Part shown: in pieces, positions 11,291-23,089 of the stretch | Numbering within the stretch: position 1 is the first letter of the stretch | Layout of the letters: the number at the start of each line of letters is the position of its first letter | DNA from: Timema cristinae | Taxonomy: Eukaryota > Arthropoda > Insecta > Phasmatodea > Timematidae | Direction of reading: 5' to 3' | DNA: 64,000 bases | Assembly (NCBI GenBank): GCA_039000515.1 | Contig: JBCFYV010001001.1 | Location: forward strand, 3,936,742-4,000,741 | Translations under genes and position numbers: made by a program | Notes under the pieces: generated by a model | Seen by the model: only the letters and a program-made list of their open reading frames with translations | The model's database searches: none | What the model was told of the DNA's origin: nothing

Positions 11291-12700
11291 AGCGGAGGCA
11301 AGACATGTAGCATTGGGCCACAAGAAATAAACAAAAATCTTGGTACTCACCCCATGGCACCGCTCCTCGCATCCAAGCGCAATACAAGCACACTCCCCGT
11401 CAACATAAGTAAGACTGATCGCCTGCTGTTGTGAAAAAAGACGCAAAGAACTTGCGCTACAAAAACTCTAGTGGCAAAGAGATTTCACTTGTATACAATT
11501 TAGGGATAACCTCGAAACACCGAGACGTGTGTAGAAGCTTTGGTCATACGCATATTTTGTTCCAGAATGTTCCATTTCTTGGTTCCCAACCCCATTTCCC
11601 GCCATCCAATATCTCTGGATTAAATTGTATTTATAGTGGCGGCAGGGCAACCAGTCGTTACTCTTGAACTTTATTATAGTTGAGGGAAGGAGAAGCTTTG
11701 GCTTAAGATTTGTAAAATGTAAGATCTAAATTCCTTTTGTCTTCGCAATTAATTTCTTTTTAAATATATTTTTTATCTTCTATATCTGTTTCTAAATTCT
11801 CTTTTGGCCTTTTGGTAAATATTATATTGCAACACCCTCCACTGTCCCTGTAGGAAAGGTCCCTAAAACTACGGGATAGGGGGATGTGCGTACATATTAT
11901 AAACAACAACAGATTAAAGAGCAAAGTTTTAAATCAGGAATATTTTAATTATCTCCAAGAAACAAATAGATAAAGGATAATGGCCTTAATTCAAAAGCTT
12001 CCTAGTAACTACTACTGCAAAAGAAAACATTGCATCATAAAAATGTAACTTCTTAAAGGTAACTGATATACCTTCTACCGAAACGTATTTCACTATTTAC
12101 TGTTCTCAAAAACATGACTTAAGGTCTATCGTATTATGTTACAAAATAAGAGTATAAATATAAATGTACTAAAATGTTCCAATGTATAAAGGTAATAATT
12201 TTAACGAACAATTATACTGAGTGAAATCTTGTGTCCTTCTAAATACTCTAATTCAAAGTTTTCATTTGTAAAAAAAAAGGACACAGATTTAAACGCAAGA
12301 AATAGCGTTTACCAACTAACAGTTTACTTAACATCAGGAAACGTAACCATTAACCGTTACTGCACAAAACAATTGCATTCTTGATATTTATTTATATCGA
12401 ACAAATTTTTTTTTTTATAAAAAAAGGTCTATCTCCCTAGATGCAAACATAAGATTTATCCTATACATTTAGTCAAATCAAATCAAATGGAAATATCTAC
12501 AAGGTGTTGACTATTAACTTTAACTATATACAACGTAGGTCAATCCTACTTGACTATTAAACAAGATTAGAAGCGTTCCAAATAAGCTAATGCCAGACGC
12601 AATTGCCCCATTGCGTCGACTCGAAAACATGACAATTTACATTATGGGTTTCATTCCCAAACACGCAAAATACCTTACAAAACAAGTTATTATAATAAAT
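11291..12700. other. Possible upstream part of the relic, then AT-rich sequence
   Basis: The minus strand at about 11300-11290 ends with AAGAGGCTGCAGCCAATC, matching AAAGAGGCTGCGTCCAATC at 53729-53745, so homology between the two loci extends a little upstream of the promoter. Frames at 11225-11667 overlap on both strands without identification. From 11700 to 12700 the sequence is AT-rich and I see no feature. Confidence 0.4.
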
Positions 12701-12704
12701 GCAA

Positions 12705-12905
12705 TGTTACTGCCAGGTCCAACCTCCATGACCCCAGTACATGTAATGCAATAAAAATGAGTTTATTTAAATCAAACGAATGTAACTCCCAGGTCCCTCC
12801 TTCATGACCGCAGTTCTAGTTATATTTATATAAATGAGTATAATAATAACAAACGGTCGGAACTCCCAGGTCCCTCCTCCATGACCCCAGTTCAAGAAAT
12901 GCTAT
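12705..12905. repeat. Three-copy repeat, about 73-77 bp
   Basis: CCAGGTCC...CCATGACC.CAGT recurs at about 12714, 12788 and 12865. Spacers are AT-rich and the units have diverged. Confidence 0.7.
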
Positions 12906-12999
12906 ATTTATATACAATTTACATTCTCTTATATATATATATTCCTTCCAAGCCTAGAAAACAAAACAAGGGGAGGAAAGTTTACATTCAAGCCAGTCA

Positions 13000-13350
13000 C
13001 GTAATACACAGGCATTACGTCATTATGCAGTAGTTTCTTCTTTCTTCGTGGTTTCTGATTGGACATCAGCCGTCGCATTGCAGTAAACTAAGAATATTAA
13101 TTTGAAGTTCATCTTTCTTAAAAGCCGTTGGAACCGTCTGTTGCTAGGTGAGAGTTGCCATAATCTTCCTCCAGGGGGCAACACAGGGTAGATATGAATT
13201 GTCGCCTTGACCCTCGGGAACGTCGTTCAGTTATAATATTTTTCTCGGGCCGGTTACAACTTTGAACATTACTCGCAGTCATCCACGATCCAACCCGGCC
13301 GCTTTGACTTGGTAGTACTCTAGTGATGTCAGATTGGAGATCCGAAGGTA
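13000..13350 (+). promoter_or_regulatory. Possible promoter and noncoding 5' exon
   Basis: This stretch is markedly more GC-rich than its flanks and looks unique. It contains inverted CCAAT boxes (TGATTGGAC near 13056), a TTCAGTT initiator-like word near 13227 and a consensus donor GAAG/GTACGTG at about 13347. It could be a 5' untranslated exon of a plus-strand gene, possibly the DM-domain gene 15 kb downstream. There is no direct evidence of transcription. Confidence 0.25.
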
Positions 13351-13983
13351 CGTGAAGAACATTTCGTTTTGTAGACAGACAATATTGGATAATTTAAGAA
13401 CGTTTATTTGATGTGCTTATTGATGTGTTTATTTGGGCTGCATTGGGCTATAATAGTGAATAGTACTATTATAGGTTACGTCGGTGTTATTTAGGAGCGG
13501 GTAGTATGCTATACGCGATAAAGCGTGTAGAATCAGGTTGGGTGGGGTAGCAATTGTACAATACGAAGATTGTATTGTTACAATCTAAACAAAAAATGGG
13601 GTATTTGAATTATTTATTTGTTTCGTATAGTCAAATCAAGAACATCGATTAGAGACAATATCGATTTAATCATGTGCTCTGAGATGAATCGATTTTTGTA
13701 TACGAAAATATCGACTTTCGTTAACTTTGGGCTGTAATGCCGATATTCCAATTTTGTTAGTTATGCAGGAAATATTTGATATTTTAGTAAAGATTGGGAT
13801 CTTTGTAAAGCGTTAAATTCAACTTGATTCTCTGAAAGATTGTTTTACTTTGATGCTTAGTGAGGATACTATTTTCACGATTTTTATTACGTCAGGAAAG
13901 TACGATTTGGAGTCGGGATCTATTGATAATGTATTACAGGGCTATTGCCTCATTTAATTATAGTATTCTTTAATGCTGGTGCC

Positions 13984-14030
<47 letters not shown>

Positions 14031-15587
14031 TATAGTCATTACCCTTATTTAAACTTCGCCTGCTACCTGATTATTGAAATAGCGGCTTGCTGGAAAATTT
14101 TGTAAATTTTAATGATCAACTAAATCAATCTTTTTCTTATTTATATGTTCATATGAAATTAATGTCTTATTAAATAAATATCAACTTGAAGCCACTTCAT
14201 GCTTTATTCAGTTGATTTGGTTTACCACATCCCTTAGGTTGTGTAACCTTTACTTTTTTTTTACTTTAATTCTGAGAGAAATACCTTTTAACGGTTTCTA
14301 TTAGGTTAACCGTCCACATATCATTGTCCGCAACTGGTGTGAGTTGCGAGGTCTGAGTTTAGAATCTTCGAACTCAGGTATTCAAAGCACAGAACTCCAA
14401 TCACTCACTCCTATTGCCCCCTTTTTATCTGCTTTTGAAATTTGTTATTTGAACCTCCAGTTTGTTCCTTATTTTGTTAAGGAGGATTCAAACAGTGTTG
14501 TCTTACAACATGCGTTGTAATACTTCAACACTTTGATATCGTTGTCTGTATGGTTGGTGATTGAGAATAGGGCCAATAAAGTTTTCATTGGAATATTTTG
14601 GGCACGGTTAAGAAGCTACATGATACAATAATGGTCGAATAATTCTAAGTTGAAGTTGAATCATGTTTTATGTTCATCTGGGCAAGTTTTAACTAGTTTA
14701 TTTTAGCTTGGTTAGGTTTACTAGTCAGTTAGTTTTGATTTATGTTCTATCTATTCATCAACATACATTAGGTATTTTATACAATCACTGGTAAATGTAG
14801 ATAATACAGTTCATGTTTGATACTTTCACCAAACTGCATTGGGGAAGTTTAAAATCACTGGTAAATTTAGATAGATCCTATCATGTTATTATAAAATCGA
14901 TATACACTGGTTTTATTAAAAATAATATTTTAGTTATTTATTTAAAATTGTTAACCTACATTTAACAGGTTGATGAGATCAGCCATTTATCTATCACTTA
15001 TAAAGCTCATGATTACAAATTGCTTTGGGCTTAAACATTGTGAGGCCTTATATATAATTTCAGCCGGTATTTCCGTAGGCTATTTATAGAATGAAAACAA
15101 CTCAACGTGCGTACCACCAAGGTTGCGACATCTCCCGCTTATTTCTCGAAAACAGCTTTGTCGTAAAGGTTGCGACAGCACCCGCGATATTTTCCTGTCT
15201 CGAAACGAGTAGAAGGCCAAGGTCATTTTGGGGTAAGGCGTCATGGTATCTACTTGCGTAGCACTCGCCATCACCTGTTCTAGCACCTCTCCATTCTACT
15301 CTTGCTTTTTTGTTTTCTATAAGTTACATATTATATTTATTCCTTAAATTCAACATTTTATTAACTACTCATGTCCCCACATTTTTAGAAAAAAAAATTA
15401 GAATAAATAAAAATACAGTACGTACCTTTTTATATTAAACCATTTATATTTTCTAAGACATTATCGATTATATTCGATCAAGGTTTCTCAACTATCTTTT
15501 GAAAGTACTAGCTTGATAAGTTTGCAAATTTAAAAGACTCAATGATTAACTTTTAATGACGATATAGTTTTATTATGGAATTGGCTG
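13351..15587. other. AT-rich unique sequence
   Basis: No frame with a recognisable domain. A minus-strand frame at 15080-15286 lies in a slightly GC-richer patch without support. The TCACTGGTAAAT word occurs twice (14786, 14857), suggesting a small local duplication. Confidence 0.45.
13989..14034. repeat. (AT)n microsatellite
   Basis: About 23 AT dinucleotides with a single interruption. Confidence 0.95.
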
Positions 15588-16592
15588 AAGATTGCCACGA
15601 GATCGGATGAAAATTGGTGTGAGATTGACTGAAGATTGCATTGAGATCTACTGAAGATTGGAGTGAGATCGACTGAATATTGTAGTGAGAACGACTGAAG
15701 ATTGGAGTGAGATCGACTGAATATTGTAGTGAGATCGACTGAAGATTGCAGTTAGATCGACTGAAGATTGCAGTTAGATCGACTGAAGATTGCAGTGAGA
15801 TCGACTGAAGATTGTAGTGAGATTGACTGAAGATTGTAGTGAATCGACTGAAGATTGCAGTTAGATCGACTGAAGATTGAGTGAGATCGACTGAAGATTG
15901 TAGTGAGATCGACTGAAGATTGCAGTTAGATCGACTGAAGATTGTAGTGAGATCGACTGAAGATTGTAGTGAGATTGACTGAAGATTGCAGTTAGATCGA
16001 CTGAAGATTGTAGTGAGATCGACTGAAGATTGTAGTGAGATTGACTGAAGATTGAGTGATATCGACTGAAGATTGCAGTTAGATCGACTGAAGATTGGAG
16101 TGAGATCGACTGAAGATTGTAGTGAGATCGACTGAAGATTGCAGTTAGATCGACTGAAGATTGGAGTGAGATCGACTGAAGATATGTAGTGAGATTGACT
16201 GAAGATTGCAGTTAGATCGACTGAAGATTGTAGTGAGATCGATGAAGATTGTAAGTGAGATTGACTGAAGATTGCAGTGAGATCGACTGAAGATTGCAGT
16301 GAGATTGACTGAAGATTGGAGTGATATCGACTGAAGATTGCAGTTAGATCGACTGAAGATTGGAGTGAGATCGACTGAAGATTGCAGTTAGATCGACTGA
16401 TGATTGTAGTGAGATCGACTGAAGATTGTAGTGAGATTGACTGAAGATTGCAGTGAGATCGACTGAAGATTGTAGTGAGATCGACTGAAGATTGTAGTGA
16501 GATTGACTGAAGATTGCAGTGAGATCTACTGAAGATTGTAGTGAGATTGACTGAGATTGCGTGAGATTGACTTAAGATTGCAGCGAGATCAA
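15588..16592. repeat. 22-bp minisatellite, about 45 copies
   Basis: The unit is GATCGACTGAAGATTGTAGTGA with variants at the GTAG/GCAG/GGAG and GATC/GATT positions. Variants occur in recurring orders, which suggests expansion by blocks of several units. Occasional 1-2 base losses occur. Confidence 0.95.
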
Positions 16593-17837
16593 CTGTTTTC
16601 CGACCCCTGGACTAAATATATTAGGTGGTCTTTCCCACGGGAATGAATGGCGTCTTTCTAATCACGCGGTAAAGAATGTGCGCGGTGGGCGTTGCCACGC
16701 ACCTTGATTGAACGCGGGAAGGTTTGTGACGCGGTGTTATATCCTCTACTGTTGAGGTTACACCAGGGCCATTTCAAGAAAAAGTGAGGCCAGTGGCAAT
16801 AAAAATCTGAGGCGCCCCCGACAGTTTTTCACTTTTAGCACTAAGCCGTTATAATATATTGATACGTACTCGGTACTTATGTTACTTAATAATTTTCATG
16901 TTTTATGGAATATTGATCAACCCATTAAATGACTGTACTTTATTAAATGCAGACAATCTAATCAATTCTATTAAGTTAACAAAAGTAACTTCCTCTTTGC
17001 ACCCTTGTACTGTTAGTTTTCTGTAGACCTACAGCGGCAGCACAATGGTGGCATATTCTACTGTACTGCAGCACTTTACTCGAATAACGTAAATATTAAA
17101 TGACATAACGTTAGGGTTTTCAGGAATCTGGAATGGAATCCTATCACTGAGCGAATACTTATTACTTATACTTATCTGTACACTATTTGATGCTGTAATA
17201 GCTGTAATTGAATTTAATCATTTTGGGAGGAAATGTGTCCCCCTGGAATGTGAGGCCCGGGGCAATTTTTGCCCCCCCCCCCCGCCCCCCCTCCTTTTCT
17301 AGACGCTGTCCACGTCAAGCTATGTTCTTTTGCCTGAGCTATGTTTACTGGTGAGTATTTAAGTTTATAGCATATTTAGAAGTGTATGAGTTGTATGAAA
17401 CACGACTGACACTCGTCATGCTAACAAAGAGTTCCTAACAGAGTTTATAGAGGCGCAACTGGACTAAGGAAAATGAAGTAGGTCTATAAAGAGTTTGTTA
17501 GTAGAAATATAAAAACGACGACTATGACGATCTGGTAGAATTATAACTCAAAATGGACCCGAATTTTGATAGAGATTTTGTTGAAAAAAAAAAGTGGCTG
17601 AGAGTTTCATTCCAAAAATATCTGAGCAAAAATTGGACAATGCTTTTTCCTCTAGCCGCTTTTTTTCTCTCCAGAAATGTCGTATTTTCTGGTTGCTGTT
17701 AACTCCAGGCATTCCAATAACAGCACAAGAAACAATACATATTTTTATTTTTCTGTCACTCATGCTCATGGCCCTTCACCTTATCCTGCACATACCACCA
17801 GAAACTCCCCGGGGTAACAGAATCATGTTGTAAATAT
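16593..17837. other. No gene; possible hAT-like remnant at about 16760-17290
   Basis: CAGGGCCATTTCAAG near 16764 and GAGGCCCGGGGCAATTTTTG near 17252 resemble the ends of nonautonomous hAT elements, but no target duplication is clear. A C homopolymer of about 13 lies at 17271-17284. Frames at 17548-17833 overlap on both strands and are not identified. Confidence 0.3.
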
Positions 17838-18405
17838 AGAGGGTGTTCGAAAACTCATAGCCCAAACTGCACATATAGCTTGTTTGAACCAAAACTAATA
17901 CAAAATCCCTCTACACTTACATCCGGAAAACTATGCTAATAACATTCAATTGTGTTCGAAGTTTCAACGTACAGCGCCTGGAAAGAAAAGCTGTGCATGC
18001 ATGAATGTACAACAGTTGCATAGGAGTTAGGCGCGTGGCACTGTACATGTAATAATGCCAAGCACTTTTTGTGATGTTGGACTGTTAATGATGACCTTCA
18101 GAACGTATTCCCATTTCTAGATGGACTGGTGGTGTTGTTTGCTATTAACTGTGGTATGTTCTGCTGCCATCCTCCAAGATGTTGAGGTGTGTGATGTCAC
18201 GCGCCTAGCTCCTATGCAACTATTGTACACGCATAATTCCACAGTTTTTCTCTCCCGGCATTGTACGCCGAAACTTTGGACACACCCTTTAGGTGTAGTA
18301 GCATAGTTTTTCGGATGTAAGTGTTTAGAGGTTTTGTATTATATTTAGTTCAAACAAACTTTGCTATATGTGCAGTTTGGCCCACGAGTTTCCGAACATT
18401 CTGTA
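17838..18405. mobile_element. MITE with long terminal inverted repeats, copy 1
   Basis: The left end GTGTTCGAAAACTCATAGCC...TGCACATATAGC is mirrored at the right end (GCTATATGTGCAG...CCCACGAGTTTCCGAACA). The inner sequence is also partly self-complementary (AGTTAGGCGCGTGGCACTG against CACGCGCCTAGCTCCTATG). A second copy lies at 55904-56490. The ends resemble those of Tc1/mariner-type MITEs. Confidence 0.85.
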
Positions 18406-19147
18406 TACATGACACCGTGCTATTCCAGATAACATGATACAAAACAGTTTTTGTCCTCCCCCCTCCCACACGTAAATGTGGGTACATTTTATATAAGCTC
18501 TACCTTCTACATTTCTATCGTATTAGTGTCCATACGTTGGTTGCCAGCAGGCGCGAATTCGGGGGGGGGGGGGGGGAGAAGGAGTTAAAGGGTCAGTTGA
18601 CACCCCCCTGTGAAAGTTAGAAAACTAATACAAAAAAATTAAAGTTCAAATTTTAGAGAAAAAAAAATACAACACAGATAAATTATACCATTTAAAAAAA
18701 ATCTTTTTACGCGCAGACACATCTTAATTCGGGTCCACACGTTCGTTATTCGTCCACGGTTATTCAACTTTTGATATAACTCACGCAAGTGTGGAAAAAG
18801 TATTCGTTTTTCATGTACGAGTATTTGTCATGCATAGCGAGCGAGTGACGAACATTGTTCCGCATAGAGACGGTAGAATATCACACATCAAAGAAGACTA
18901 ATAATCCCTGAGAGCAGTTCATCCACGAATACCGAATATAGAGATGTGTGGACAGACGAGTGTCAAAACTGGGGGGGGGACCATGCCCCCCTGGAATAAC
19001 CCCACACCCCCAGATATTTTTAAAACCTCTGATATTATCGAATATGATGCTGAAAGATGACCTTAAATCAAACTCCAAATGAGTTCTAGATGCATTATAT
19101 TGTCAGAAATTTGCTGGAAAAGACAGCATCAATTAACTAATATTCTG

Positions 19148-19330
19148 AAAATTGAAAAATGGCACCTGTACACAGGAATTGAACCCAGGACCCTTGGCTT
19201 AGTACGCCAATGCCCTAACTATTGAGCTATCCAGTATTCGTCCCGTGCCCAAGGTCATTCTTCACTCATATTTTAAGGCAGAGTCTATGATGGACGTGTG
19301 GAACTCATCGGCTACAAATGTGTGATTTTA
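19148..19330 (-). mobile_element. tRNA-like dispersed repeat, family C (copy 3)
   Basis: The minus strand has the lead with CACGTCCATCATAGACTCTG, then CTGGATAGCTCAATAGTTAG, GGGTTCAATTCCTGTGTAC and the trailing CATTTTTCAATTTTCAGAAT. It is nested inside the hAT-type element. Confidence 0.8.
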
Positions 19331-19419
19331 TTAAGATCACGAGCTATCAGATAACGCAGCCATCTTCGACTCGGTAGTTGACTTAATGCTTATTAACTAA
19401 TAGACTATAGGTATCTAAC

Positions 19420-19930
19420 TGACAAAAAAAAAGTCAGAGGAGGAAAGCTCTAAATAGCTTCTAAGGTCATCCAAATTTCAAAAATGTCTAGGGAAGGACA
19501 TCTCCAAATAGTTTCTAGATGCATGTCATTTTGAAGAATTTTCAGGCGAGGACCACCTCAAATATCCTATTATCTGAAATAATTCAATTTTCGAAATGTT
19601 GTCAGTGAAAATATTATCTTCTAGATGTATCTAAATATCGTAAAAATTTAAGGTGAGGATCACTCTAAATAGCTTAAAGGGTCATCCAAATTTCAAAAAT
19701 TTCTAGGTGAGGAACACTTTAAATGGTTTATAAAAGAATATGATTAAAAAAAAAAAAACGTGAAGACTACTTCATAGCTTTCTAAAGTGAAACATTTTCC
19801 AATAAATTGTTGAAGGGGGCCACTCCAAATAGCTTATAAAAACTATTTGATTTTAAAAATTGGAGGGTTGACCACGGTTTAAAACCTACATAAGATCAAA
19901 TATGAATGAGAAACTTTTAAATGGTTTTAA
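19420..19930. repeat. Degenerate internal repeats of the hAT-type element
   Basis: About seven diverged units of 50-65 bp contain variants of AAATAGCTTCTAA, CATCCAAATTTCAAAAAT and TTCTAGGTGAGGA. Confidence 0.6.
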
Positions 19931-20199
19931 ACAGAAATCTAACATCGTAAGTAACTATACTAATTATAATTATGACCTCCCCCCCCCTTATGAAAATGAT
20001 CTGGATCCACCCCTGGTTGCCAGGATGGGACGTGGTGAAAAAAACAACTAATGGAACATCTTGAAGAATTCTTAAAGACTAAGTCCGTGAATCATTGGTG
20101 AGAGCAGCTAGTTACGTTCCAATACAAATAATTCTTGTTGCGGTCAATATTGATAACATCATTATATTTATTTATTATAGTACTAATTTCTTTGAATTG

Positions 20200-20312
20200 A
20201 AAAATTACACTTTCACACGGGAATCAAATTTGGGACTTTTGGCTTAGAACGCCAATGCTTTATACACTGAGCTATCCAAGAGTCCAGGCTCAATTCCCGT
20301 TTCATGTTTCAA
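20200..20312. mobile_element. Family C remnant with head-to-head tRNA-like halves
   Basis: A minus-strand half (GGGAATCAAATTTGGGAC...GAGCTATCCA) is joined directly to a plus-strand B-box half (CCAGGCTCAATTCCCGTTTC). The structure resembles the inverted pairs at 21385 and 59708. Confidence 0.55.
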
Positions 20313-20316
20313 TTTA

Positions 20317-20500
20317 TAATAATAATAATAATATATTTAGCACCGCATCTTACTACCCGTTCGGGTTATACGCTTTAAGTACTAATTAAGCTAATGGATT
20401 AGGAATTGGGAAGGTTTAATTAGAAGAAGTGAGCCCGGATTTGCGTGGAGGGAGAGTGGAAAACCATTTAGGAAAAACCACCCCCAGTTCACCCGACCGT
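20317..20500 (-). mobile_element. SINE, family A, lacking the tRNA head
   Basis: Tail hairpin and body are intact up to CACCCCCAGTTCACCCGACC. The head is missing, as expected for a 5'-truncated retrotransposed copy. Confidence 0.85.
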
Positions 20501-21380
20501 TCAATTTAAAGAATATGATATTTAGATGCGGTTATAACCATAACTAACAGATATAATAGCTTGGATATTAAATCTATTATATTACTATTACTATTTTATA
20601 GTCATTAAAAACCTCGGAATATCGGAAGACGTGTTTTTACGAACTTTACTAGCACTATAAAATAAAATATAATAGTTTTAAAGTTCATTAGAGGGAATTT
20701 GGGAATTATCCATCCAACCCTAAACTCAAGAGTAGTTTTATTAAGGTTGTAAACGGAAAAAATTATTTTCTCAAATTTTGTTCTGACGATTTTGATTAAA
20801 TTTGTTAACTAGGCACTGATATACATTGCAAACAAAAGTGACAACTCTCTGAGATACGAAATAACTTATCACTGTTAAGTTGCAGTAATCTTAAAAATAA
20901 AAATCTTTTATTTGAAATAGGCCTATATATTTTATATATATCCTATAAAACCAAAAGTTTTTGAAATATTGGCAAATATATTTTTAAAATTCTTGGGTGA
21001 ACAGAAATGTTACTTTTTTCCCCAAAATTTTCTTTCATTTGTGCTATTTGGTGGAATGTTTTTGTAACAATGTATATTATATAGTTTCACATTTTTTATT
21101 GAGTAACTATATCAAGCAAGTTAGAGAGAAAGTCAGCGCGATGCACCGTACCATTTATTACATGTATTTTACACACGTGAAATAAAACGAAATTGGCTCT
21201 TTTCAAGAAATTGATTGCTTGACATTTTATATGCTAATAATGGTCAATTAGGTCGATTTTAATCAGAAATAACAATATAAAATCTACACATTTTATTAAG
21301 TAAAAGAGTCATCGTCTTTACCTTTTTTTTTGGCCTGAAATTGAGAAAAAAAAAAAGTGCCAACTGTAGGTAAAATTTAT
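20501..21380. other. AT-rich sequence, no gene seen
   Basis: A 62-codon plus frame at 20997-21185 has no recognisable domain. Confidence 0.5.
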
Positions 21381-21384
21381 TTTA

Positions 21385-21565
21385 GATGAAAAATAACTAC
21401 ATGAACACGTGAATTGAACCCGGACCTAGCACTTGGTGAGTCAATGCTCTACCAGTGAACCATGCTGGATACGGGAAGAGCCAGGATGCCGCAGTGGTAA
21501 ACTTTGGCGTGCAAAACCCAAAGATCCACAGTTCGATTCCCGTGTCCGAGTTGTCATTTTAAAAC
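21385..21565. mobile_element. Inverted pair of tRNA-like family C sequences
   Basis: Minus-strand tRNA-like sequence (GTGAATTGAACCCGGACC..., head ending near 21470) abuts a plus-strand tRNA-like sequence (CCAGGATGCCGCAGTGGTAA... CAGTTCGATTCCCGTGTCC). The two 5' heads face each other across a few bases. Neither folds as a complete tRNA by eye. Confidence 0.65.
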
Positions 21566-21573
21566 CAAATGAA

Positions 21574-21902
21574 TTCTATTCTTCTGTTCGGACTAAGGGT
21601 GTTAATAATTATCACTTATCCGTTTGTGATGCAAGTCAATTAATATAGTATTAATTTTTTTTAAACTAGAGAATATACTGTATTAAACAAAATTAATACT
21701 ATATTAATTAATTTTAAATGCAGTATTTAAAAAAACTATATTAATTGACTTGCATCACTAGCGGATAAGTGATAATTATTAACACCCTTAGTCCGAACAG
21801 TATATACTGTATTAAAAAAAATTAATAATATATTAATTGATTTGCATCACTAACGGATAAGTGATCATTATTAACACCCTTAGTCCGAGCAGAAGAATAG
21901 AA
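21574..21902. mobile_element. Foldback MITE with an extra inverted arm
   Basis: The left arm starts TTCTATTCTTCTGTTCGGAC and continues through CTAAGGGTGTTAATAATT to an AT-rich centre. The complementary arm occurs twice on the right (ending with CCCTTAGTCCGAACAG near 21800 and with CAGAAGAATAGAA at 21902). The element is almost entirely self-complementary and noncoding. Confidence 0.85.
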
Positions 21903-22313
21903 TCCAGAATCAGTTAAAGCTACTGTTGACTCTCTCTTATATGACAGTCATATTGTGACCAAAGACAAATATTTTAAATTTAAGAACGATAATTTCAGCC
22001 GTGGCTTTTGTATCCACAGACAAGGCTACACCAGATCTTCAGTCTTACAGAAGTTTGGCTGCGTTCCTTGAGTCAGGTTTGAGTCCATCAACACTGGGGT
22101 TCACTGTCAATGAAAAGTGATAAAAGCACTTCCAAATGGTCAAGTTGTTAAACAACTCACTTTTAACAGGTTCATCATAAAGATACCACTGTAGTCGTAA
22201 TAAACAGTCTGCGTAAGCTCTTTGTGAGGTAGGATTATGTGAAGAGGGGTTTGGGTCGCTACCTCAACCTAGCTTTGTAGAAGCCAACCGATTGACTCGA
22301 GAGGGATATTTGT

Positions 22314-22361
<48 letters not shown>

Positions 22362-23089
22362 GTGATACCATGTTTTAATGTCCCTTGTTGGCACTTGGAG
22401 GTACACTCGTGTTGAAGTATTCAAGCTCTCCCACAGAGTGCAGCACGATAGCAATGGGTCTGGTGCAGGCTCACCATTTACCTTGTCTGTGGCCTAGTTC
22501 TATAACACTAAGTTTGAGTTGATTTTTTGTTGTTGTAATTTTTAGCTGAAAATAGTATTTTATTTTTTGACTTACCGACTTTTAATACCGGAATATAATT
22601 TTTTATTTAGACATATCCAATAGACTGTTGATAGTATCTATCAAAACTAAAAAAGTAACATTTACAGATCATATGACTTTACGTTTATAAAATACTATAC
22701 ATACTAAGTTATATAATATAGAAGTATAAGTAATGTATAAGTAGGCTATATAATATATAAGTAGTTTTAGTTAGCTTTATTTTTAAAACAGTTAGAAAAG
22801 TTATTTTCTTCTCTCAATCGGTGTCTAAATTAACTACTCACTATTTGCCTACAAGTATGCATATTGTATTTGTTATTTAACCTACCATGAATGTATCATA
22901 AACCCTGAATTTTGAGAATTTGAGTTTTCAGAGAGAATCAGTGCATTTAATCACTAAAAATGTGTTATTTCTGAACACTGTACAGTCTGTGTGTGTCTCA
23001 CGTCTCTTTTGACTTATGACAATTCTTCCTTTCCTTAGACTACAACATTAGATATCACACTTCACAGCAAGGCCATTCTTCCAGTTGTA
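21903..23089. other. No supported gene; includes (CT)n at 22316-22361
   Basis: The stretch at 21950-22500 is moderately GC-rich but no frame or domain is recognised. A pure CT run covers 22316-22361. A possible weak family D remnant lies at 22610-22690. The rest is AT-rich. Confidence 0.45.

Larger units (their letters stand above)
18548..20015. mobile_element. Nonautonomous hAT-type element with 8-bp target duplication
   Basis: The element is bounded by CAGGCGCGAATTCG on the left and its imperfect inverse GATCTGGATCCACCCCTG on the right. The 8-mer GTTGCCAG flanks both ends (18540-18547 and 20016-20023). An 8-bp duplication and CAG/CTG-type ends are hallmarks of hAT transposons. The interior (19420-19930) consists of degenerate 50-60-bp units with GACCACTCCAAATAGCTT-like words. 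There is no transposase frame. A family C tRNA-like repeat is nested at 19148-19330. Confidence 0.85.

Noticed and set aside
15588..16592. CRISPR-like repeat array
   Set aside because: Repeats are directly adjacent without unique spacers, so it is a minisatellite in a eukaryotic genome.
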